32,953 nt of DNA, from NCBI GenBank assembly GCA_000719105.1, contig JODX01000037.1, positions 1 to 32,953 of the forward strand. Direction: 5' to 3'. This DNA comes from Streptomyces sclerotialus. GTDB lineage: Bacteria > Actinomycetota > Actinomycetes > Streptomycetales > Streptomycetaceae. Under the pieces are notes generated by a model. That model saw only the letters and a list, made by a program, of their open reading frames with translations, did no database searches and was not told the origin of the DNA. This document shows positions 27,515 to 32,953 of the stretch, piece after piece; the first letter of the stretch is position 1; each line of letters opens with the position of its first letter. A program made the translations under genes and the position numbers.

Positions 27515-27706
27515 TCAGCCGCCGCCGTTCTTTCCGTTCTGCCCTATGTTCTCCACCCAGTACAGCCGCTTGGGCCCGTCCGCATCGAGACGGTCCACGA
27601 TCTTCTGCGCCTCGGCCCTGGTCGCGTACCTGCCCACGCGGTAGCGATTGCCGTTGTCGTCCTGCCTGACGACGAGCCAGGGAAGAGTGGTCGTGCTGTC
27701 GTTCAT
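27515..27706 (-). CDS. Small SPOR-like domain protein
   Basis: The 63-aa protein (MNDSTTTLPWLVVRQDDNG) contains WLVVRQD.NGNRYRVGRYATRAEAQKIVDRL, a single short SPOR-like repeat, and ends with Asn/Gly residues. SPOR domains bind denuded peptidoglycan, but no signal peptide is visible, so a cytoplasmic role is more likely here. ATG 27706 has GGAGGGG upstream. It is followed by the nudix gene after 62 nt in the same direction. Similar 60-odd-residue proteins are common in Streptomyces with unknown function. Confidence 0.75.
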   Translation of the reverse strand: MNDSTTTLPWLVVRQDDNGNRYRVGRYATRAEAQKIVDRLDADGPKRLYWVENIGQNGKNGGG

Positions 27707-28100
27707 CGCGCCCCTCCACTTCCCTGTCCCGGCCCTCGCCGCGCCCCGCCACCTAAGGAAACCGCAATCCGCATATGCCTGAGCGTACGCCTAACCTTCA
27801 CTCAACGCGCACGACTTCTCACAAAGAGGTACGCAACCAGCCACGGCCCTGGGGGCTCATCCGAGCGGGCACGCCGCGGACCACGCCGTTTGCGCCCCCA
27901 TGACGCTTCGGCGAGCGGCGGGCGAACCGCGGGGAGCAGCGACGGAGCGGGGGCTGTTCACTCCGAAGTACACCCGCAAGAACGGCTAAATTCCAACTAC
28001 GCGAAGGCGGACGCGACTTGGGCGCGGCACGGCCGCGGCGGAGAGATGCGGCCCCCGCCGACCGCGCCGCTCCGAACGACTCCCACCACCCGCATTCCGC
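27707..28100 (-). other. Non-coding region between GntR gene end and SPOR gene
   Basis: About 390 nt with no supportable gene. The minus-strand promoter of the SPOR-like gene should lie near 27750-27830, where TTGAGTG and TACGCT elements occur. GCCTAACCT (27790-27798) resembles half of a DmdR/IdeR iron box, but the other half is poor. No strong hairpin after the GntR stop was found. Confidence 0.4.
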
Positions 28101-28853
28101 TTACTTGACCGGCAGGTGGTACGCCACGCGGTACCGGTCCGCCGGGATGACCACGTCCGCCGTCTCCACGGCACGGCCCGACGCGTAGAACGTGCGCTGG
28201 ACGACCAGCACGACATGCCCGGGTACGCCGCCCAGCGCCAGGAGCTCCTCCGCGAGGCCGGGGCGGGCTCCGACCTCCTCGGTGACGTTGTCCACGACCA
28301 CGTCGATCGCCGCCATGCGCTCGACGACACCCATCCCGCCGAGCGGTCCCTCCTCGGGCAGCATCACCGGCGTACGGCCGGTCACTGCGAGCGGCTCCCA
28401 CGACGTGGAGAGCATCATCGGCTCGCCGCCCTCGCGGAACAGGTACCTGCTGCACATCACGCGGTCCCCGGGCCGGATGCCCAGCCGCTCGGCGACGGCG
28501 ACGCCGGCCTCGGTCTGCTCGCTGCGGGACTCCCAGGTGCCGCGCGCGAGCGCGTCCGCCTGCTCCTGACGGAAGGGCGTGGCGCCGCTGGACGGCCGGT
28601 ACCCGGAGCGGGCGACCCGGCGGGGTTCGGGCCGCTCCCGCACATACGTGCCCGACCCGGAACGGCCCTCGACGAGTCCTTCCGCCATGAGCACCTTGCG
28701 CGCCTCCAGAGCGACCGTGTCGGAGACGCCGTACTCCTCGCGGATACGGGCCTGCGAGGGCAGACGGGTATGAGGCGGAAGTGAACCGTCGACGATCTTC
28801 TTGCGGAGATCCCCCGCAACGCGCAGGTACGCCGGCTGCTCACCGAATGTCAC
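28101..28853 (-). CDS. GntR-family regulator with UTRA domain
   Basis: The 250-aa regulator has an N-terminal winged helix (residues 1-75; KIVDGSLPPHTRLPSQARIREEYGVSDTVALEARKVLMAEGLVEGRSGSGTYV split over helices 1-3) and a UTRA effector-binding domain (about 90-245) with RYLFREGGEPMMLSTSWEP. GTG 28853 has GGGAG 7 nt upstream. HutC-subfamily members bind small ligands such as sugar phosphates or histidine derivatives and repress neighbouring genes; no obvious metabolic target lies adjacent, so the ligand is unknown. Two inverted repeats in the upstream gap are candidate operators. Confidence 0.9.
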   Translation of the reverse strand: MTFGEQPAYLRVAGDLRKKIVDGSLPPHTRLPSQARIREEYGVSDTVALEARKVLMAEGLVEGRSGSGTYVRERPEPRRVARSGYRPSSGATPFRQEQADALARGTWESRSEQTEAGVAVAERLGIRPGDRVMCSRYLFREGGEPMMLSTSWEPLAVTGRTPVMLPEEGPLGGMGVVERMAAIDVVVDNVTEEVGARPGLAEELLALGGVPGHVVLVVQRTFYASGRAVETADVVIPADRYRVAYHLPVK

Positions 28854-28869
28854 TGGCCGCTCCCATCAG

Positions 28870-28886
28870 GTTGTACAGACAGCAAC
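28870..28886. promoter_or_regulatory. Candidate GntR operator upstream of its own gene
   Basis: GTTG and CAAC arms flank TACAGACAG (17 bp total) 17 nt upstream of the GntR start, over a minus-strand -10-like TACAAC. A second inverted repeat (28892-28898 with 28902-28910, one bulge) lies beside it. Autoregulation is inferred only from position. Confidence 0.35.
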
Positions 28887-28999
28887 AGCGTGGCAACCAC
28901 GGGTTGTGCCGTGCAAGCAAAGGCCAGAGAATCACTCGAAGTGATGACAGATGCCCGGCCACGCTCTGCCCAGGCGTTTCCTCCCCGCCGACGCCGCCG

Positions 29000-30262
29000 T
29001 CACACCTCCACGCCGGAGCCGTCTCCTCCGCCGTCTCCCGCTCCGTCGTCCCCGACGCCGCTCTCGCCGTATACGGGCGGTGTCGAGGCCAGACCCAGAG
29101 CCTTGCGCGCGGTGACCGTCGGGGTGCCCTCAAGAAGCGACATGCCCATCCCGTAGTGCTCGTAGAAAGCGTCGGCGTCGCCCACCCGCGCCGCCTCGGC
29201 CCACTCCTTCCGGGCGCTCTCCAGCGCCTCCACATGACCGGCCACCGGCCCGTCGGCGTCCGCGGACCACTCGTGCGCGCGCAGCATCCCGATCTGCTCG
29301 CCGAGCGCCTCGTCGATCCGGGCCGCCCAGTCCTTGTGCTCCTCCAGGGCGTCCTCGACGTACGCCTCCTCGGGCGCGCTCTCCAGGGCTTCGTACAGCA
29401 GGGCGTCCGCCTCCAGGTAAGCCGTCTGGTCCGCGTCCAGGTCCGCCTCGTCGGTGCGCAGCGACCCCGTCAGGCCGCCCTCCTCGTCCACGGCGCCGAA
29501 CACGCAGGTGATCTCGCGGTCGCCGGCGTCCCAGCTCTCCCGCGTCGGCGTGAAGTAGTACACGCCGGCGTCGGACGACCAGGTCCAGTGGTCCATGGCG
29601 TACGCAGGTGCCAGCGCGTAGCACTTGTCGTCGGCGGTCTCGGTGACGGCGCCGTCGCCGGGCCACTCGCCGTCCGGCAGGTCGAAGTCGGCGAACACCT
29701 CGCCGTCGTGCTCCTCGCCGCACGGCACCGTGTCGACGTCGTACGTGTACCCCTCCAGGGAGCCGTTCGGCGCGTTGAAGCACTCCCCCACGTCGACCGA
29801 GAAGGTGGTGCCGTTCTCGCGCGCCGCCTCCTCGAAGCCCTCCCAGAAGGCGCGGGCACCGCCCGTGGCGAAGAAGACCACCAGCAGCAGTGTGCCGACG
29901 GCGGACAGCGCCATCCCGCTGACCGCCATGCCCTTGCCGCGCTCCCCCTTCTTCCTGATCTGCGCGAGCGCGATGCCGCCGAGGACCAGCCCGACGAGCG
30001 GCAGGCAGCACACGAGGCCGAGCACGAGCGCGGCGATGGCGAATCCGTTGACGGGCGGGAGGGACGCACCGTACGGCACGTAACCCTGTGACCAGGGCCG
30101 ATACGGATACGGATGTGCATGTGGAGGCGGGTACGGCTGCGCGTGCGGGTACCCGGAGCCCGGAGGCGCGTACGGATCGGGAGCCGGCGGCACCGGACCC
30201 TGCTGAGGCGGCGGGTACTGACCCTGGGGCTCCTGGGGCCCCGGGGACGGAGGTATGGCCAC
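29000..30262 (-). CDS. DUF4190 membrane protein with Septum_form-like domain
   Basis: The 420-aa protein has a Pro/Tyr/Gln-rich cytoplasmic start (1-65), two membrane helices in the DUF4190 pattern (about 72-98 and 110-133, with CCLPLVGLVLGGIALAQIRKKG), then an extracytoplasmic part with VDVGECFNAPNG...VPCGEEHDGEVFADFDLP, the Septum_form domain pattern including its conserved Cys and His, and a helical acidic C-terminus. GTG 30262 starts MAIPPSP. The joined DUF4190/Septum_form layout is common in actinobacteria; in Mycobacterium the Septum_form protein has been linked to septation. Role here is not shown. It is next to the GntR gene on the same strand after 146 nt. Confidence 0.8.
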   Translation of the reverse strand: MAIPPSPGPQEPQGQYPPPQQGPVPPAPDPYAPPGSGYPHAQPYPPPHAHPYPYRPWSQGYVPYGASLPPVNGFAIAALVLGLVCCLPLVGLVLGGIALAQIRKKGERGKGMAVSGMALSAVGTLLLVVFFATGGARAFWEGFEEAARENGTTFSVDVGECFNAPNGSLEGYTYDVDTVPCGEEHDGEVFADFDLPDGEWPGDGAVTETADDKCYALAPAYAMDHWTWSSDAGVYYFTPTRESWDAGDREITCVFGAVDEEGGLTGSLRTDEADLDADQTAYLEADALLYEALESAPEEAYVEDALEEHKDWAARIDEALGEQIGMLRAHEWSADADGPVAGHVEALESARKEWAEAARVGDADAFYEHYGMGMSLLEGTPTVTARKALGLASTPPVYGESGVGDDGAGDGGGDGSGVEV

Positions 30263-30467
30263 GAGTACCGTTGCCTCTCACTGGGATCACGGGAACTGAC
30301 GTACGACTTCGCCGCATGGTAAGCGGGAGACGCGTGAGGGCGGTACGCGGGCGGCGCACACGACGGTGCAGGCGGCATGCGCTGCCACCCGCACCGGACG
30401 CGACGTGTGTACCCGTCGGTCGCATGACCCGTCAGTCGTATGTATCCGGTCAGTCGTGTGTACCCGG

Positions 30468-31298
30468 TCAGTCGTCGAAGGCCGTGGCCCTGGTGCGCTT
30501 CTCCCAGCCGGTGATGTCCTCGCGGATCCGGTCGAGGTGGCCGAGGACCCCGGTGACGCCGTCGTCCCCCAGCGGCAGCCGCAGCGGGGTCCGCTCGGCG
30601 TCGAGCGCGGCGAGGACGAGGGCCGCGGCCTTCGCCGGGTCGCCGGGCTGCGTGCCGTCGCCGCCGGAGACGGATGCGCGCGTCTCGCCGACCTTGGCGT
30701 ACACGCCGCTGTCGGCGCTCATGCCCGCCCGCGCACCCTCGAACAGCCCGGTGCGGAAGGCACCCGGCTCGACGATCAGCACCTTGATGCCGAACTCGGC
30801 CACCTCGTCCGCCAGCCCCTCGGACATGCCCTCCAGCGCGAACTTCGTGCCGCTGTACGCCGAGAAGCCCGCGAAGGACAGCTGCCCGCCCACGCTGCTC
30901 ATCTGCACGATCGCGCCGGAGCGCCGTTCCCGCATGTGCGGCAGCACGGCGCGCACCAGGGCCGCGGGCCCGAAGACATGCAGGTCGAACAGAGCACGGA
31001 GCTCGTCGTCCGTGGTCTCCTCGAAGGCGCCGACATGCGTCCGCCCCGCGTTGTTGACCAGCACGTCGATACGCCCGTGCCGGGCCACGACGTCCTCCAC
31101 GGCCGCCGCGACGGCGGCGGTGTCGGTGACGTCCAGGCGCAGCGCCTCCATCTGGTCGGGACGGGCGTCCACGAGCCCGGCGAGCGCCTCGGTCCGCCGC
31201 GCCGCGCCCACCACCACATCACCGGCGGCGAGCGCGGCTTCGGTGATCGCCCTCCCGAAACCGCTGCTCGCCCCGGTCACCAGCCACACCTTGTTCAC
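30468..31298 (-). CDS. Short-chain dehydrogenase/reductase
   Basis: The 276-aa SDR starts at GTG 31298, chosen because AGGAG lies 6-7 nt upstream and the protein then begins MNKVWLVTGASSGFG. Motifs: cofactor-binding TGASSGFG (8-15), acidic LDVTD region (55-59), NNAG (82-85), catalytic Ser134/135 and YSGTK with Tyr148 and Lys152. The Arg34-Arg35 after the second strand favours NADP(H). The substrate is unknown. It is divergent from a LysR regulator whose coding start is 94 nt away, the classic layout for a LysR-controlled SDR. Confidence 0.93.
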   Translation of the reverse strand: MNKVWLVTGASSGFGRAITEAALAAGDVVVGAARRTEALAGLVDARPDQMEALRLDVTDTAAVAAAVEDVVARHGRIDVLVNNAGRTHVGAFEETTDDELRALFDLHVFGPAALVRAVLPHMRERRSGAIVQMSSVGGQLSFAGFSAYSGTKFALEGMSEGLADEVAEFGIKVLIVEPGAFRTGLFEGARAGMSADSGVYAKVGETRASVSGGDGTQPGDPAKAAALVLAALDAERTPLRLPLGDDGVTGVLGHLDRIREDITGWEKRTRATAFDD

Positions 31299-31313
31299 GA
31301 CCGCTCCTGCCCG

Positions 31314-31334
31314 CTGTCTGCTGTCTGCTGTCTG
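31314..31334 (+). repeat. CTGTCTG heptanucleotide x3 in the SDR/LysR promoter region
   Basis: Three exact 7-bp copies (31314-31320, 31321-31327, 31328-31334) lie between the divergent SDR and LysR starts. A GGT-GATA-ACC inverted repeat (31381-31390) sits just before the LysR ATG. Confidence 0.9.
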
Positions 31335-31391
31335 CCTCAACCAGCCTGCTGTGCCGGGCTGTTGCCTGTCCAAGACCCACGGTGATAACCG

Positions 31392-32306
31392 ATGGGCATG
31401 ACAAGAACGGACGTGCATGTCCGCGACCTGCGCTACTTCGTCGCGGTGGCGGAGGAACTGCACTTCACGCGCGCGGCGGAGCGGCTGTACGTGTCGCAGC
31501 CGGCGCTGAGCAAGCAGATCCGGGCGCTGGAGAGGCAATTAGGAGTGGACCTCTTCCGGCGCGACCGGCACGGTGTGGCCCTCACCGCGGCGGGTACGGC
31601 CCTGCTGCCGTACGCCCGCCGGACGCTGGCCGCCTGGGAGGAGGGCGCGGCAGCGGTGGAGGCGGCCCGGGCGGCCCAGCACAGCACGCTGGTCATCGGT
31701 ATGAGCACCAGCCCCGGCCGCGGCGGTCTGCTGCCGGCCATCCGCTCCCGCTTCACGGCCGCGCACCCCGGGGCCACGCTCCGGCTGCGCCAGGTGAACT
31801 GGGAGGACCCCACCGCGGGCCTCGCGGACGGCACCTGTGACGTCGCGTTCGTCTGGCTGCCGCTGCCCGACCGGGAGCGCTACGCCTGGACGGTCGTCGC
31901 CGAGGAGCCGCGCATGGTCGCCCTCCCCGACACCCACCCGCTCGCCTCTCACCCCGAGATCGACTTCACGGACCTGCTCGACGAACCGTTCCTCGCCCTG
32001 CCCGAGGGCGCGGGCCCGCTGCGGGACCACTTCCTCGCCCTGGACGCCCGGCACGGCCGCCCGCCCCGGATCGGCGCCGAGATCGCGAGCACGGAGGAGA
32101 CGTACGAGGCCCTGGTCGCCGGCCTCGGCGTGTGCCTGGTCGCCACGGGCAACGTCCCCCTCCTCACCCTGGGTGGCGTCACCGCCCGCCCCGTGCGCGG
32201 TCTCACCCCCGGCCAGTACGCCCTGGCCTGGCGCCGCGCGGACGGTGGACGCGTTCTGGTGCGGGGGTACGCGGAGGCCTGCGGGAGGGTGACGGGAGGG
32301 GGGTGA
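31392..32306 (+). CDS. LysR-family transcriptional regulator (contains a TTA codon)
   Basis: The 304-aa regulator has the LysR winged helix (residues 11-70; DLRYFVAVAEELHFTRAAERLYVSQPALSKQIRALERQLG split across its helices) and a LysR effector domain (about 95-295). Leu50 is encoded by TTA at 31539-31541, which in Streptomyces is read by the bldA tRNA and usually marks late, developmental or secondary-metabolism control. ATG 31392 or 31398 has no clear ribosome site, and the -10-like TGATAA is so close that the message may be leaderless. It faces the SDR gene and probably controls it. Confidence 0.9.
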   Translation: MGMTRTDVHVRDLRYFVAVAEELHFTRAAERLYVSQPALSKQIRALERQLGVDLFRRDRHGVALTAAGTALLPYARRTLAAWEEGAAAVEAARAAQHSTLVIGMSTSPGRGGLLPAIRSRFTAAHPGATLRLRQVNWEDPTAGLADGTCDVAFVWLPLPDRERYAWTVVAEEPRMVALPDTHPLASHPEIDFTDLLDEPFLALPEGAGPLRDHFLALDARHGRPPRIGAEIASTEETYEALVAGLGVCLVATGNVPLLTLGGVTARPVRGLTPGQYALAWRRADGGRVLVRGYAEACGRVTGGG

Positions 32307-32314
32307 ACGCGGAG

Positions 32315-32338
32315 GCCGGCCCCAGGAGCGGCCGGGGC
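32315..32338 (+). terminator. Weak GC hairpin after the LysR gene
   Basis: CCGGCC (32316-32321) and GGCCGG (32330-32335) flank an 8-nt loop just past the LysR stop, with overlapping alternative GCCCC/GGGGC pairing. There is no U tract, so its strength is uncertain. Confidence 0.35.
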
Positions 32339-32572
32339 GCCAGGGTTGTGCCATGACGAACCCGGCCCCTCCCGCATGCCTGCTCACACGTTGTACCGGG
32401 ATGTCGGTGGTGGGACTGCAGCCTGTGCGAACACCCGCGCATCGCTTCCGGACCAGCTCGGATCCAGCAGTGGAATGCATTCACCGGAAGGCCCTTCGTC
32501 AGCGGTTCGCGGGGCACCACGCACGAGGTCGTTCCCCTGCTTCGGCCCAGGCCGAGTTGCTACGGTTGTGCC

Positions 32573-32953
32573 ATGACCGCCCTGCCCGACTGGATGCGCC
32601 CGCCGCGCCCGGAAGGATGGTTCGCGGAGGACCTGGACCGCCTTCCCGAGGCGCCCCGCCACACCGAGCTGATCGACGGAGCGCTCGTCTTCATGGTGTC
32701 GCCGCAGAGGTCGTGGCACGGCCGCGTCGTGACCGGCCTGACCACCGCACTCATGGCACAGGCCCCGGAGGGCTACGAAGTCGAGCGAGAGATGACCATC
32801 CGCCTCGACGCCCGCAACCGCCCGGAACCGGACCTCCTGGCGACGACCGCCTCCTACGACCCGGACCGCACCTGGTACGCGCCCGAGGAGGTCCAGCTCG
32901 TCGTCGAGGTCGTCTCTCCCGAGTCCGCTCACCGCGACCGCACAGTGAAGCTC
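32573..32953 (+). CDS. Uma2-family endonuclease-like protein (partial, cut by window end)
   Basis: The first 127 residues are visible and the frame is open to the last base. The sequence MTALPDWMRPPRPEGWFAED, the strand HTELIDGALVFMVSP, and the active-site-like PEPDLLAT and LVVEVVSPES....DRTVK match Uma2 (DUF820), a restriction-endonuclease-fold family. Streptomyces carries many copies and their function is unclear. No ribosome site precedes ATG 32573; a -10-like TACGGT ends 6 nt upstream, which would suit a leaderless transcript. The same 14-bp start-flanking sequence also occurs 220 nt upstream. Confidence 0.85.
   Translation, partial: MTALPDWMRPPRPEGWFAEDLDRLPEAPRHTELIDGALVFMVSPQRSWHGRVVTGLTTALMAQAPEGYEVEREMTIRLDARNRPEPDLLATTASYDPDRTWYAPEEVQLVVEVVSPESAHRDRTVKL

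Noticed and set aside
27785..27805. Possible iron-box (DmdR/IdeR) in the SPOR-like gene promoter
   Set aside because: Only one half (GCCTAACCT) is good; the other half fails the palindrome. Not enough to call.
32353..32572. Possible short gene starting at the upstream ATG in the repeated 14-bp motif
   Set aside because: The predicted protein has no Uma2 similarity and no convincing codon bias before the real Uma2 start.

Overview
The window is high-GC actinobacterial DNA, almost certainly from a Streptomyces chromosome. The evidence is third-position GC bias, GTG and TTG starts behind GGAGG-type ribosome sites, a rare TTA leucine codon in one regulator, and Streptomyces-typical families: XRE/DUF5753 with DUF397, RsbW-like orphan ATPases, DUF6247, a SpoIIE multidomain phosphatase, a Septum_form-like protein and Uma2. 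No rRNA, tRNA, CRISPR array or complete insertion sequence was seen.

Left part (1-6.1 kb) looks like accessory DNA. It holds a histidine kinase cut off just after its phospho-acceptor histidine, a secreted or anchored protein with a 27-bp tandem repeat, an MFS exporter broken by two one-base deletions in G runs, an orphan Imm35/YrhB immunity-like gene, a complete XRE-DUF397-ATPase module around a perfect 16-bp palindrome, and a DUF6247/RelE-like pair that reads as a type II toxin-antitoxin module.

Middle part (6.1-17.2 kb, all minus strand) is conserved core: a five-gene oligopeptide/dipeptide ABC importer (binding protein, two permeases, two ATPases) with hairpins after the binding-protein gene and a terminator at the operon end, then the translational GTPase TypA/BipA, then a second, unusually long peptide-binding lipoprotein carrying an acidic/EK-repeat insertion. 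The arrangement recalls the bldK-type peptide importers of Streptomyces, but orthology cannot be settled from sequence reading alone.

17.5-23.1 kb (plus strand) encodes a small coiled-coil protein and a three-subunit succinate dehydrogenase. Its 281-aa, five-helix, Cys/His-rich anchor resembles the mycobacterial Sdh1 ('type F') enzyme that carries a membrane-embedded Rieske-type cluster. Next is a two-helix membrane protein that resembles TPM-family proteins without the TPM domain.

23.1-33 kb is a regulatory and housekeeping stretch: a PAS-PAS-GAF-SpoIIE-ATPase protein, another orphan GHKL ATPase, a Nudix hydrolase, a small SPOR-like protein, a GntR/UTRA regulator, a DUF4190/Septum_form-like protein, a divergent SDR/LysR pair (LysR has a TTA codon), and the start of a Uma2 nuclease-like gene cut by the window edge.

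The most interesting points are the predicted Rieske-type membrane anchor of the SDH, the XRE-DUF397-ATPase module with its palindrome beside a putative toxin-antitoxin pair, the TPM-less protein, and the inserted charged domain in the second peptide-binding protein.
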